From: Calycina herbarum
Taxonomy: Eukaryota > Ascomycota > Leotiomycetes > Helotiales > Pezizellaceae
Length of the DNA stretch: 64,000 nucleotides
Direction: 5' to 3'
NCBI GenBank assembly: GCA_001414485.1
Contig: LLEY01000151.1
Location: forward strand, 62,001-126,000
This document shows, piece after piece, positions 1-12,027 of this stretch. The position numbers and the translations under genes are program-made. How positions within the stretch are numbered: the first letter of the stretch is position 1; the number at the start of each line of letters is the position of its first letter. A model generated the notes under the pieces. That model was not told where the DNA came from and ran no database searches. It saw only the letters and a list, made by a program, of their open reading frames with translations.

Positions 1-1301
1 GCTACGATTTCTTTTGCGGATGCCATTAATGCCTCGAGATCCTCGAATGCGTTTCCAATGACTAATTCATTGTTCTTTTGCACTTCCCGACGTCTTTGCT
101 CGAGACCTGCTATGCCAACAGTCTTGGCTCTTTCTGGTGTTGCTCCTCCTGTGCCAGAGGAGCCAGTTTCGGAGCCGTTTGCTCGATTGGGGGTTGGAAC
201 GGGTGGTGCGCCTTGGAGAAGCCATTTGCGTTGTATCATGCAGCTTTTCAATCTTTCATTCATAATTTTCTCACCACCCCCGCGGAAAGACAACTTTATA
301 CTTTCGTTGTTCCCCAGCTCAGGAGGATCAGGCAGACTGTTTAGCATGGGTCCAGGAGATTCCTCGCGCAATAAAGGGTTATCCAATCCAGTTGGAAGAT
401 CCTGCGAGACCAATGAAGCACCGCAAATCTCGCAGGATGGAAGAGATGGGTGATTCAAGAATGTACATCTAGGGCAAGGGAAAGTGGCTTCCCCTCCCTG
501 TTTTGTCTGGCTAGGTGAGGGGCCACCCCAATTATCCGATTGTGGTCTGGGAACATCAGGGCGCCCTCGAACAGGAATGGGAGTTGATATCTGAGCTTGT
601 AACGGTCTGTTTGTCGCACTTGAAATTGCAGCCTTCAAAACTTGAGCAAATGCCGGCTTACAGCCACAAAGTAGACATGGAGGTATAGGAGTATGTTCGC
701 TTGCGGTCTTGGGATCGAAATTGGAGGGAACGGGATTCGAGTTACTGCATATTGTACATATCCATGTAGCAGTACTTGTTGGGGGTGGCTCTGGCGTAGG
801 TAGGTGAAATGGACTGTCTGCTCGAGACAAGGGAGAGGCAGTAGCACTTCTCGAAGGGGTACCGAGGTTCGATATAGCTCGATTATGTGCTGAGCGTTTG
901 GGAGGCTTGGGGACTAAGGTAATCTTGGCCGAAGATTTCAAGAAGCCAGCCTGCAGGTTATTAGAACGTTATTATAGCTAAAATTATTCCTGCATTCTTA
1001 CATAGAACTCATAGCGGTCCACGTCCCTCAATTCTATTGCCACGGAATTCTTCCTAGGATCATCGTTGTCGACATAGCAGATTCGATGTGAAGTCAGGTA
1101 GACATGGCCATTCTGGTGGGCAGGGATTTTATACTTGCTAGAATAGATATCGTCAATATTTGGTTTGGGCTTGTATCCAAGGAATTGCAGTAGTACTCAC
1201 CCCTCATACAACCCCACATTGTCCTGGACGAAGAGCAGAACCTCGTCGGGCAAATAAGCTGGCCTCAAAGCAGTAGTGAGGTCAAGATTCTTTAGAAACA
1301 T
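1..1301 (-). CDS. vps36: Vps36, ESCRT-II subunit (3' part missing at window edge)
   Basis: ESCRT-II sorts ubiquitinated cargo at endosomes; Vps36 supplies the lipid- and ubiquitin-binding GLUE domain. Exons read 1201-1301, 1002-1137 and 950 down to the window edge; both introns have GT-AG ends and keep frame. The start is the ATG at 1301; the ATG just upstream is in a frame that stops at once. The protein opens MFLKNLDL and runs through a GLUE half with HVYLTSHRICYVD. Two NZF-type zinc fingers are inserted in the GLUE region, as in yeast Vps36: a CTIC...CLLC pair near residues 140-170 and CPRC...CEIC near 235-258. The C-terminal winged-helix (EAP30) part lies beyond the window. It shares a 449-bp divergent promoter region with the THP3-like gene. 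Identification is by remembered family features. Confidence 0.9.
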
Positions 1302-1750
1302 CCGGTCGTGCCATGGGCTTTGCTATCTTAAGTAGCAGGATTTAGGAGAAATCAATGTTGTGTATAGACATAGAGCGCAGATGGAGACATAGCGCTTCTG
1401 GTCCCCAGCCAAGGCATTTCCATTTCAGTTGCGGTGGTGGCTCTTATCGCTATGCCACCAGCTTATCTGCTTGCGTAGCCCGTGACCAAAGCTACGGTGA
1501 CCAGCAGGTGGTCATGCGCACAAGGCAGCACGCCTTCCAGGTTAGCGAGTGCCTTATTTCAACAACCCGACATCGTTGGGCCTTCGCAAACCCTAACCCT
1601 GATCATTACAAAATCTCCCCTTCTTTGACTCCCAACACCTTCTCCCTTCACCTTTCCCACAACGATCCACGACCTTTTGTCGTGCCACTAACAACTCCCT
1701 GATATACAAAGCGCATCGCGACGCGCATTCCAGAGCCTTTAGCAGCGACC
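1302..1750. promoter_or_regulatory. Divergent intergenic region between VPS36 and THP3-like gene
   Basis: 449 bp separate the two divergent start codons, so both promoters must lie here. No canonical TATA box or named operator could be picked out with confidence. The stretch before 1751 is pyrimidine-rich, as is common near fungal transcription starts. Confidence 0.5.
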
Positions 1751-3436
1751 ATGAATCAGTGGGCGCCAGTTTCCATAATCCCGCCACCGCCTGGCACGCA
1801 GGATATGTACCGATACCCAGCAGGTGAGCATCACCATGACTCCTCCATCTCCGCTTCACCCTCCAAATCCATCAAGATGGTCTCTAAACGTGTGCCAGTA
1901 TCAGCAGAGCCAGCTTATCATCCTGTCCAAGCCCGGCAATCATTTAATCAAGCACCGGTATACACGATGGTCCCTCAGCAGCCTCCGCCAGCTCCGCAAG
2001 CACGACCCGTCGAACAACCCGAAAAGAAGAAGATCGCCTGGCCAGTACCAGTTCGCATGTATGTGCAACGATCTTTCGATGTCGGAAACGTCCTCGATGA
2101 TGTACCACGACACGAAATGGAAGCCAAACTCAAAGAGACAATCTCCAGGGCCACAGATAGCCAAACCTTGGAATCTACAGATTGGGACAACCTTCCACTT
2201 CCACAACACATGATCCGCCAGGAGAGAGCGCAAAGAGCGTGGCAAGAGGAATCTCTCAAGCTGCAAATGGCCTCGGCAAATGGGTACATCAACCCTGCCC
2301 GAGAACAGTTCATCACGAACAAGAAGAGAAAGTCCCAGGACATGGGCGGTGGAAACGCAAAAGAAAACAGCCCCCCTTGGCAACGTACAACTAACACCCG
2401 CAATGGATTCGAAGATCGAATCACCTACCCAGACAAGCGACAACACCTCCAAGACGATTCTCCCAAAGGTACAAGTAAGTTCCAGAAGAACCTTGAGAAG
2501 CGACAGCGTCGATTCGATGGTGGCTACAAATCTACATACCAGGCCCCAAACTCTTCACCAGAACCAAACTCCGGACCTGTAGTCGGAACTTCTCAAACCC
2601 TTGAGAAGCAATACTTTCGTTTGACCGCTCCTCCCATCCCATCACAAGTGCGCCCCGAGGCAATCCTTAGGCAAACTCTAGAACTGTTGAAGAAGAAGTG
2701 GAAGAAGGAGAGCAACTACTCGTATATTTGCGATCAGTTCAAGTCCATGCGTCAGGATTTGACCGTCCAACGCATCAAGAACGAGTTCACAGTCAATGTT
2801 TACGAAATCCATGCCCGGATCGCCTTGGAGAAAGGTGATCTTGGTGAGTATAATCAATGCCAGACCCAACTGAAAGCCCTTTACGCACAAAATTTAGGAG
2901 GGAAACCAGTGGAGTTCAAGGCGTATCGTATTTTATATTTCATTCATACTTCTAACCGCACTGCGTTGAATGACGTTTTGGCGGATCTAACCCCAGCAGA
3001 GAAAAAAGAAAAGGCCATTAAGCATGCCCTTGATGTACGTTCGGCATTAGCCTTGGGCAATTACCACAGATTTTTCCGACTCTATCTCGATACCCCCAAC
3101 ATGGGCGCTTATCTCATGGATATGTTTGTCGTCCGAGAACGTTTAGCGGCACTTTCAAATATGTGTAAAGCGTAAGTTTTTTCCCCATATCCCTGCTCAA
3201 ATCGTTACTGACCCGCTTTCAGCTTCAAGCCAGATGTCAAGTTAAGATATGTCACTGAAGAACTCGGTTTCGAATCCGATGGGGATGCTGCACAATTCAT
3301 CTATGATTATAATGGCCAGGCCCTCCTCGAGGAGAAGGAAGATGGCTTACGATTCCTCACTGGCAAGGCAGGTCAAATTTTCGAAGCCGCAAAGACCCAA
3401 GCATTCCGAAAAGTCGACATCAAAGGCCAAATCTAA
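1751..3436 (+). CDS. SAC3/GANP-domain protein, THP3-like (LENG8 homologue)
   Basis: A nuclear protein of the SAC3/GANP/THP3 family, which couples transcription elongation to mRNA processing and export (family knowledge). Exons 1751-3171 and 3223-3436, GT-AG intron of 51 nt, 544 residues. The N-terminal ~290 residues are disordered and rich in Pro, Gln and Ser. The SAC3/GANP helical region follows from about residue 300, with the hallmark stretch MRQDLTVQRI followed by VYEIHARIALEKGD. The end is well conserved in style (LRFLTGKAGQIFEAAKTQAF). Frame is intact across the splice. It is the THP3/LENG8 branch rather than Sac3 itself, because it is short and lacks a long C-terminal region. It diverges from VPS36. 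Confidence 0.85.
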
Positions 3437-4659
3437 CCAGTTTTCGTATAAACACTCTGCTGTTTTTGCAACCTTCGATCTATGTAGCTCCTTTTTCGGA
3501 TCTCTTTCATCTGTTTCCTCTACCTCATCCTCCTGTCAGTTGGCAACCTAGGCATTGTTGATGATCTGGTCATCGTGGTACCTCGGTGTCTTTGGATTTT
3601 TTTGGTTGTCCCACTTGTCGTCATCCAAAGTTTCGGATGAGTGCGGACATGGATTTATCCATTGATGGTACTTCGTCCTTTACTCCGCGCATCGAACCTT
3701 CTGAGGCGAACGCAGTGGCTCCCTTCATATTTGCCTCTGGTCGAAAAATCGACTCGACTCCTTGTTTATACCCCCCTTTCTGCATATCCGGGCGGCTTTG
3801 CTAATAATTTCGGGCGTTTGGTTTGGGCTGGCTTCGCTGCATGACTTTTTATGATGGGTGGAAGTCATGAATTTTTTTGCGGGAGCATGCTGGTGGGCTA
3901 TGGTGAATTGATTGGGCATAGTGGGCATTGGGGAATTCTGTGGTTCATGGTGTTCTTTTTTGGCTACCGGTGTTTATCAAGGTGTTTCGCAGGGGAATTT
4001 GGGGGAGCTAGTCTCGTCTTCAAAATTACAGAAAAGCGTATACCTGACAATCAACATAATAAAATTCGAAGAATGTATTTATGCTTCTATGATTTGAAAT
4101 GCTTCATTCTTTGGTATCGATTAAATGGGCTTCAAATTATAATTGGTCGAAGCATGGAAAAGGCGGGGCTACTACGGTCTTAACTTCTTATTTATAAATT
4201 CATGTAAGGCTTTTGTAAAGACTATAGATCGCGATACTATATTCTTTTTAAAATTTGAAAAGTGTTGTATAGTTACAATTGAATTAGTCGTGCGCTAACT
4301 TAGAAATAAGTCTAGGTTCAGTTTTATGCCCATAGTGCTGTGTGTTTGTGCATGACATATGTAAATTTGTAGCCTATTTAATCGATTCCTTTTTTTTTTT
4401 TTGTAGCAAAAAGTCGGAATGTGATCCTTCTTTTTCCGTGTCTCACGTTTAGAGGTCGTTCCCTCCTCATTCCTGGCTCCGTAGGTCGAACAGGTCACGT
4501 CAAGGTAGGTAAGTAAGTAGGAAAGAGCGAGCTCGACGGGAGGTACAAATAGAAGGGGCGACCCCAAGGACGAACTCAAGGAAGGAACCATCTTGACCTC
4601 ATGATGCCAAAAAAAAATCGCACCTGGAATTTTCCGAAACACACAGAAATTCTCCCTAC
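3437..4659. other. Gene-free spacer between two converging genes
   Basis: Holds the 3' UTRs of the THP3-like gene (plus) and the Pmp3 gene (minus). AT-rich after 4,020, with a T14 run near 4,388. No ORF here has coding character. Confidence 0.6.
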
Positions 4660-5204
4660 TTAATACCTCACACTCCCCTTCCCACTCCTGGTCCCTCCTC
4701 GCTTCAACTGCTCCATCCCATTCCCCCTCTCCCTTCTTAAAAGTTCCCCTGCCCGACGATCGCTAATCCCCCCGTTACAGATTGTGCTACTGAATATCAT
4801 GCTTTTCCCGCCACCCGGGTAGATGCCCTTGCGGACTTTGGCTTTTCTGTGGAAGTAGGTGCAGGAGAGGTAGAAGCCGTGGACTTTTGGGGGGGGGGTG
4901 TTAGTTTGAATTCTTTGAAATCTTTTGGGTGGAAATATTAAAAGCACGATTCTTTACGGGGAAAAATTTCGAGGGTTGGGTTGGATGTTTCTTGGGGGTA
5001 TATATGAAAGGATGTTTGGTTTGGTGGAATACACAGGAGGTGGGAGAGGATAGGATCTAACTTACTGTGACCGGGGAGGACACCGCAGAGGAGGAGCAAT
5101 ACGTTGAGCAGGAAATCGGGGCCTGGTGTGCCGGTTATGAGGAGGATTGTTAGGGGTGGGAAGAAGATGTTTATTAGAGTTAGGTAGAGGCGTTCGCGGA
5201 TCAT
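4660..5204 (-). CDS. Pmp3/UPF0057 plasma-membrane proteolipid with extended tail
   Basis: Pmp3/RCI2-family proteolipids are tiny two-helix membrane proteins linked to membrane potential and cation tolerance. Exon 1 is 5066-5204 (46 codons plus 1 nt); exon 2 is 4660-4883. The donor is GTAAGT and the acceptor AAAAG; joining restores the family signature LPGHIHGFY across the splice, which is the main support for this model. The hydrophobic first segment LINIFFPPLTILLITG and second segment FLLNVLLLLCGVLPG are clear. At 120 residues it is about twice the length of minimal Pmp3 (~55); the extra ~50 residues after YFHRKAKVRKGIYPGGG are basic and hydrophilic, as in longer fungal members. The 182-nt intron has an eleven-C tract directly before AAAAG. 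Confidence 0.8.
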
Positions 5205-6382
5205 TTTTGTTGGTGGATCGGTGTGTGAGATTGATATAGATAGATCTATGAGATGAGATGAAATGAGGTGTGACCCCTGTGGAATTATAGTGGTTAAAGG
5301 TTGAAGTTTTGGTGATGGGAAAAAGATGGGCGAGTATATTGGAGTTTGATGATTAGATGGAGGTTGGGTATTGTATGTTTTGCGATATCCAGGGAGGGCA
5401 GGGAAGAATCGAGAGATTTGTAGTGTAGTGTGGTCGTGAATATATAGGCGTGTAGTTCTGAGTCTTCTGTTGCCAGTTGACTTCACAGTAAATAATTGAA
5501 CTTTGAATAGGTATTCTCTAGATAGCTGGAATAAAATATAGGCAAGGAATCCAAACAACCAACACAAGCCACTTAGTAGTATTTAATCCAGACCTTCGAA
5601 AGATCAGCCCATCCCAGGTCATGATAGGTTCAGGGTCTTTCAACCAAGGATATCAAATCTTGGTAAGTTGGTACCGAAGACGGGAAGTTCAAATGTGGTA
5701 AAGGTACGATGACGATATTGAAGTTGGAACTTGGCTACAGGGGGTGGTTTGGTGAACGTCGGATTTCAGTACATGAGATGCTCTCGCAAAATGTCAATAA
5801 AACCACGACCACCACCACCACCGAGAAACTTACAAGCTTCGATACAGAGAGTATTTAGCAGCTAATAGAGCCTCTTGGATTTTTGTTCTATTTTTGCGAT
5901 TTTCTTTCAGGGCTTAGGAGGTTGTGAGGTGGTACCAGAATTCGCTACACGTAAAGGATGCCATGCTTGGTCTCAACCCTGACCAACCACATGCTCTGCT
6001 TTATTGGATTCGGTTCTGAGAATTATGACACGACAAGGACTTTCAGATTTTAGTTCGTAGATACTGAAATCAAAAGTCGATAATGCATATGCTCCTCACG
6101 CCAAAACTCCAGAAACAGCCTTCGTGTCGGGGCGTCTTTGGTGGATTACTAGTGAGTCCACTCGCCATTTGATTGTCAGTTTACTCACAAGTAACTCATG
6201 GCTTACTCGCAAATAACTCATGACTTACTTACAAGTAACTCGTGGCTTACCCGCCCGCGAACTCACTTCTCGGTCACGTGAAGCATCCGCTTTCAAGGAC
6301 TTTTAATATTGATCAAGAAATAGAAGAAATATATATGTAATTAACCCCCTCAAAATATCCATTCATTCCATTCATTCATTAA
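5205..6382. other. Intergenic region upstream of Pmp3, with a 22-bp tandem repeat
   Basis: Contains the Pmp3 promoter (near 5,205-5,600) and the AP-1 beta 3' flank. No convincing ORF. The only structured element is the three-copy repeat at 6181-6246, followed by a CACGTG near 6,274. Confidence 0.5.
6181..6246. repeat. 22-bp direct tandem repeat, three copies
   Basis: Three adjacent units begin TTACTCACAAGTAACTCATG, TTACTCGCAAATAACTCATG and TTACTTACAAGTAACTCGTG, each 22 bp, with two to four differences between units. A fourth, decayed start (TTACCCGC) follows. Nothing indicates protein coding. Confidence 0.75.
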
Positions 6383-8949
6383 CTACAACATAAGTAAATC
6401 TCCATTTGACCCCTGTCTATTCGTAGGATAATAATTCTGTTCCGGTGCATTCTGGTTCACCACATATTGCATCTCTCCTCTCCCTTCAGTCGGGCTACCT
6501 CCAAATCCATCATCCACCTGCATATTTGACATCTGCTGATTACCCACACCAGCAAAAAACTCATCTGCTGCATCGACTGCTGCTGCGAGATTACCATCCT
6601 GGGCCTGTAAGACTGCAGGCTGACCCTCCATTCCAAATGTTGATAAGGACTTTTGTCCATCAAGTCCATTTGCTGTGGGTAGAGTGTGCTTTTGTAAAGC
6701 TGGGCTGTCGATTAATTTCCTAGGCCGTGCTGACCGGAAAACTTGTTGTACTGGCTTGAGATAGACTGTCGCTAGAGTTCCGACGTTGAGGCACATCTCT
6801 TCCAATGTGACCGGGTCGAGTTTTTCGGATTCTGCTGTGATTGCTGGTTTCTCGCCCATGACAATCGCCTTGGCCGTTGCCATATCGGAGGACAAAAGAC
6901 GCCAGTACATGTATCCTCTATCTCTCAAATCTGGGTTATCCGTATCTTCGGTTGCCCACTTCAAGACTTTGGGCACGAGTTCCTGTCCCTTTGTAGGTCT
7001 TTGGATAAACAGCTTCACGGTAGCCGTGAGGAGCGCGAGCTGAACTTCGACAGGTTCATCTGCAAAAGAATAGAGGAAATCCTCGAGAAGAACGTCTGAA
7101 TTCTCGATTCGAGATGCGTATTGTCCGATAACCCAGATCATGGCCGCCTTGGCCTCTGGTTCGTCTAAAGAGTCAAGATTTTCGCAAAGGGTGGAAATGA
7201 TGGATTCGTATTGATTTGGGTATTTTCGGAAAATATTTCGGATGACCACTGTCGCTTCCTGGACAATATATGTGACCTTTGTAGCGACTAGCTCTAGCAA
7301 TGTGTTTATGCATTGCCGTGCAGCTGGTTCAATTTTGATGGCCAGCTTTCCGATGGCTCGGACGGATTTTCGTACAAAATGGACGTCAATCTCAGTCGCA
7401 TATTCTCGTAATTCCGTCAAGACTTCTTCAATGTTCTTTTCCGTAGCCAGCATGAAGATCAACTCTAATTTGGTGACCTTGACATAGATTGGGTCATTGT
7501 ATTTGCAAAAGAACACTCGAATATCATTCCGTAGAACTTCTGGTCGTCTTTGAAGAATTAACAAGGCATTTCGGAGTGCTAGATATTGGACTTCTGGGCC
7601 TTTGGCGAGTAATGTCACCAGGGGAGGAGAAAGCTTTCGACACAAGACTGATATTTGTCTTTCGTCCGGGATGTAATTCATCAAATAAAGGATCACTCGT
7701 ATACAAGTGAGTACAACCGCGGAATTTGAGTGCGATAATCGTGGGGATATTCGCTCGGCAAGAAGTAATGCTTCGGACGATTCCTGAGGAACATACGACA
7801 TCAAAGCTTCCAAAATGTAGGTTTGGCCCCATCTAAAACTGCATCAGCTTATGCTCGGCTCGTCTGCAAATACGCAACTTACTCTGAACAATCTGGCAGA
7901 ATCTGGACCATCTTGGAAGCATTGCCATAATCAATGGTCAACTTAATCGCATCGCTTCTTTCCCATATATCCATCAAAGCTGCGAGAGCACTTGCCACAA
8001 CAGTAGGATTATCATCTCTTAACATGGCATTCAGCCTATCGATGAGATCTGAACCTTCAACTAGATGTCTGTCGTGGTCATATAATTTGGCAACACAAAA
8101 TGCCGCCGTTTTTCGGACATATGGGTCTGCGTCTCGGAGGAGTTGCTTTGTTGGTGGAACTGTAGCTTCTACGAATTCCCTCACATGGATATATGACATC
8201 GTTCGCAATGCCAAAGCCCTCACCAACGGATTCGAATCGTGCATATCCTAAACCACGTAAGCAAGATGGCTTTCTCGGAGATTCCCCACCACATACCTCT
8301 TCGAGTGTTGGGAGTGCCTTTAATGCTACTTCGGGTTTCATGCGAGCATAATTCACAAGAAAGAGGAAGCACCTGGAATCGCGTAAGTAAATATTCCTGA
8401 ATACAAAAGGAGTATCTCACATCTTCTTGATTTCTAAACTGGGTATTTGCATACAACCAACGATGTCGGGAAAAAGGGCCACCATATCATTATTACTCAT
8501 GGTCATATTGGCCACAATCTTCTTCAAGGCTATCTTTTTGGCGGCGTGGTTCTTGTCTTTCTTGCCTCCGCTGTTCAACTCAAGTCGGAGCTCTGCTACT
8601 TTGCCCTGTGGAGTGGAGAAATATGGTGAGCGAAATCCGGCAACGCCTGGCGGCGGGATATAATGGGGAAGAAACATCATGGAGTGGCCATGCCCTCGCG
8701 AGTGACCGCATCGACCCTAAAAGGTCTTGTCCGTCGCTGGAGGAGAGGATGTGAGGTGCAAGTTGAATCGCAGAGGTGGTATGATATGGCAAGAGGTGCA
8801 GTTGAATAGCGGCCTATGTGGCTGGTGATGCTTTGTATAGCAGATGTGCTAATACTGGGAGAGAGGAGGTGCTGGAGGAGAGAGGGTGGTGTGAAAGGAA
8901 TAGAACGTACCCGCGCAAAGAGCTTCGCATCTCCGCCGCCTGAACTCAT
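6383..8949 (-). CDS. apl2: AP-1 complex subunit beta (beta-adaptin)
   Basis: Large subunit of the clathrin adaptor AP-1, which sorts cargo between trans-Golgi and endosomes. Five exons: 8911-8949, 8421-8605, 8297-8372, 7883-8247 and 6383-7832. All junctions are GT-AG and in frame, giving 704 residues. The start MSSGGGDAKLFAR splices directly to GKVAELRLELNSGGKKDKNH, the typical beta-adaptin opening. HEAT/ARM-type helices fill residues 15-600, including RALALRTMSYI, DPYVRKTAAFCVAKLYD and AKAAMIWVIGQYA. The C-terminus is a short Gln/Asn-rich linker (DEFFAGVGNQQMSN) without a full appendage domain, close to yeast Apl2 in length. The first intron is unusually long for the window (305 nt). AP-2/AP-4 beta are alternatives, but the N-terminus fits AP-1 best. 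Confidence 0.9.
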
Positions 8950-9427
8950 GATGCCTTCAGCTCAATCCGTCTGCCCAGAACAGCGCAGTCCAGCCCAGCC
9001 CAGTATCTCTTGTGGTTGTAGTTACCCCTCCAATCCAATCTTCAGCCAACGGGAGCGTGCCTCCAGCCTGCAGTCGCAAACCAATCACGCGCGTCAGTGT
9101 TTCCGCCAGCGCAATTGTCTTCCGGTTTGCAGATGCGTCGCCATGAATTCGAGGGGATTTTGAAGCTATTCCGGGAATTGTGGAAGGTCGAGGTCGAGGT
9201 CGAGGTTGTCGGGTCCACGCAGCTGCAGCACAGCACAGGCATTTCAGGGGTTGTGTTGGCCTGGTCCTAGAGCGAGCGCGCTACGTAACGAGTAAGGTTA
9301 CAAGTACACTGGTGATATTAGCAACTCCCCCACCCGAACATCACCAACTACATCGAATCTCGCGCAGCAGCACGATTTGAATTTGGCAGAATTCCGACGC
9401 CAGACTCCATTACTTACCTGCGCAAAT
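8950..9427. promoter_or_regulatory. Divergent promoter region, AP-1 beta / EMC4
   Basis: 478 bp between divergent start codons. Includes a short GGTCGA hexamer run near 9,185-9,208 (four copies). No ORF of its own beyond shadows. Confidence 0.5.
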
Positions 9428-10079
9428 ATGTCACCAACGCCGCCGCCATCGCAATGGGTTGAGGAACTGAACTCGCCTCCAGTTCCAAGATCCAAAGCAA
9501 CCATTCCGGACCCTCCAGGATATACAGCCGCATCTTCAGGAAACAAGGTATGTGGTTACTAGTCGCCAGTCACTGCGGATATTTACTAATTTTCTCTTGC
9601 AGAAGCAGATAGCCTCCTCGAAAACCCCCGCTCGTACCGCCCCTACCACGGAAGAGATGGACACCCTCAAGCTCAAGAAGGCCTGGGAAGTTGCCTTAGC
9701 ACCCGTCAAACAACTACCCATGACCGCGATCATGATGTATATGTCTGGAAATTCTCTACAAATGTTCAGTATTATGATGGTGGTGATGGCATTCAAGACT
9801 CCGGTTATGGGTTTAATGGGAACAAATCAGGCCTTTGAGAAATTCGATAGCCCAGGGACGAGAGCAAACTTATTAGCTGTCAAGGCAGTTTACGTTGCGA
9901 TGCAGCTTCTGGCGCTGGCTTTGGGAGTGTGGAAGGTTAATGGGATGGGACTTTTACCGTGAGTCGTGATTCCGTCTTAGAATATTCGGATGCTGATGAA
10001 TTACAGGACTACACAATCAGATTGGCTAGCTTGGGAGACGGCGAGAGACCCGATGGAGATTGCGATACCCGCTTTTTGA
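9428..10079 (+). CDS. emc4: ER membrane protein complex subunit 4 (EMC4)
   Basis: EMC4 (TMEM85, DUF1077) is a subunit of the ER membrane insertase for tail-anchored and polytopic proteins. Exons 9428-9547, 9603-9958 and 10007-10079, all GT-AG, 182 residues. The start chosen is the ATG giving MSPTPPPSQW; the frame upstream has no ATG. Family signatures: EEMDTLKLKKAWEVALAPVK followed by QLPMTAIMMYMSGNSLQMF (first membrane segment), and a second hydrophobic stretch in AVYVAMQLLALALGVWKVNG. The last exon supplies the conserved tail SDWLAWETARDP and ends IAIPAF. Length and exon structure look normal. Confidence 0.92.
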
Positions 10080-10827
10080 GAACCGAAACGATTCCATGCC
10101 ATTTTATATCAGGCGTTTTGGGGTTTGGTTAAGGGAAGGAATTGTGGATGAAGGTCATCGTTACGACAGGTTTCCTGCATACACTGTAATAATAGAGCGT
10201 GCGTAAGTCACGCTATTCAAACATCCATTAATTCTCTCTTGGTCCATTTCTGGCTCTCCTGACTGATATTCGACCCCATATTACATTTGCAAAACGTACT
10301 TCATTTCTTCAGACAGTACTGTGGTTGTTTTCTGAAGCCCATCTGTATTTAAAAGTCTATGTACTCTGATTTGTTTTAGTTGAACCTCTTCATGGTTTTG
10401 CTTTCTTTTGTGTCAACAGGTTACGTTGGATCCAATTTGTGCCCTCGATGTTGAGTAACATGGTTGCGCATCTCGCCTCCACTCTAAACTTTATTTCTAC
10501 CTCGATTTCATAGCTACATCTTCGCATGATATTTTATCATTTTATTGGTTTCATGAGCGAAGTCTTTTCCATCACCTCGAGTCACAGTGCATGCGAAAAG
10601 AAGTTGTGTTTATTTGGCTACATTACTTCTTGCTCGCGGCGTGCTAAAACTAGGATAACTATTTACATTATCCTAAAAGACCGTTATGCGACAATTATGA
10701 AGCTCTTATAATCATTATAACGCCATGATTTTTTTTCTCATTTTCAATCGTTTTTCAATACTCTATAGATAGTCATTTTCCAAAAGGGAATGCCGGACTC
10801 CCTAGCATTTTGTTCCAGAAATCTAGG
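10080..10827. other. Gene-free spacer
   Basis: 3' flanks of EMC4 and of the Gln-rich gene on the opposite strand. AT-rich, no coding sequence seen. Confidence 0.55.
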
Positions 10828-11511
10828 TCAATGGTTGGATCTAGATTTCTGTTCATCAGCAACGGCATAACTTGCGGGATATGGGTTGAATTGCATCATT
10901 GTAGGGTTAGAAACAGGCTGTCTTCTCTCACCCTGAATAATCTGTCCCATCTGTTGGTTGAACTGCGTCGCAGCAGGGCGAGAAGGAGCCTGTCTCCCCT
11001 CGCCTTGAATGACCCGTCCCATCTGTTGCATTTGTTGTATCTGTTGCGCCTGTCCCGCTTGCCGTTGTACAGTCTGAATTTTCAGCTGTTGTCGTATTTG
11101 TTCTTTTTGTTGTCTTCGTTGGTGTTGTTCTTGCTGCTGCTGATATTGCTGTTGTTTTTCTTGCAGCTGTCGTTCTTGTTGTTGCTTTTCCCTCAAAACA
11201 TGACTAGCCTGTGTTCCACCCTTCGGCTCACGATAGCTTCCATCCACAGCACAAAACTTCTCGGTCTCTTCAATACCCGGGTCTAGCTTTTTTAGAGCTG
11301 CCTCGTTGGCCGCTACGTAGGATTTGACCTTCGATTCTACGAAGATGGGGCGTTCTCTCTTTTGTTTGGATTGGTAGTTCATGTACTTGGTTACATCGGA
11401 CCAATTCCAGCCTTTGAAGTCGAACCGCATGCGCCAGAGAGCTTCGGCGAGCCATTTCTGGCGATATGGATGCCATATTATGACAGCTGGGCGGAAGTGA
11501 GAAGAGGACAT
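10828..11511 (-). CDS. Gln-rich protein with Myb/SANT-like N-terminal region
   Basis: Single-exon ORF of 227 residues with its own ATG. I do not recognise a characterised family. The first ~75 residues hold spaced aromatic residues and a helix pattern (NWSDVTKYMN, then VKSYVAANE) that aligns by eye with the next two genes downstream on this strand. The Trp spacing resembles a Myb/SANT-like fold, so DNA or chromatin binding is possible, but this is inference. Residues ~105-175 are very rich in Gln (repeated EKQQQ and QQQYQQQQEQ), typical of a disordered or coiled segment. First member of a three-gene paralogous cluster (10.8-14.3 kb). Confidence 0.6.
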   Translation of the reverse strand: MSSSHFRPAVIIWHPYRQKWLAEALWRMRFDFKGWNWSDVTKYMNYQSKQKRERPIFVESKVKSYVAANEAALKKLDPGIEETEKFCAVDGSYREPKGGTQASHVLREKQQQERQLQEKQQQYQQQQEQHQRRQQKEQIRQQLKIQTVQRQAGQAQQIQQMQQMGRVIQGEGRQAPSRPAATQFNQQMGQIIQGERRQPVSNPTMMQFNPYPASYAVADEQKSRSNH

Positions 11512-12027
11512 TAGAACTCGAGGGGATGAGAGGTCTCTTCGGCTCTATGCTTTTGTTTCAATAATTTGGTTGAACTTTGGGATAGCTTCTGGCTAAGGTT
11601 GTAAGTTCTGTGTTCCTGTCTTAAATACAGTTGGGATGAGATCAAGGAAGAGCTGAAAGTGGATTCTGAGTAATAGTCTCCTCATGACATTCACGAACAC
11701 CTAAACTTCCAAGCCAGGGAGACGGCAAGTGGCGTTTGAAGATGTCATCGTTCATGAATAATTAAACCTCACTAGAAATTTACAGTTTCGCCTTTCACTT
11801 TCGGAATAAACTCATTGCCTGACAATACCTATCTACCCCGTATCCAAGTTCATTCACTCAGATGCCCATAAGTCGCCTCTGTTGAAAAACAGACCCCAAC
11901 CCAAATTCCCCAGACCCATCCCTGTCAATACCGAAAGAAAAGAAAGAAACCATCCGATTCGCCGAACATCATCCTTCATAACTCCTAGACTCCAGAAGAC
12001 AATCCCACAACTCCTCTTAGTCACACA
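11512..12027. other. Spacer and promoter of the Gln-rich gene
   Basis: No convincing coding sequence. Contains the upstream region of the 11511 start. Confidence 0.45.
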
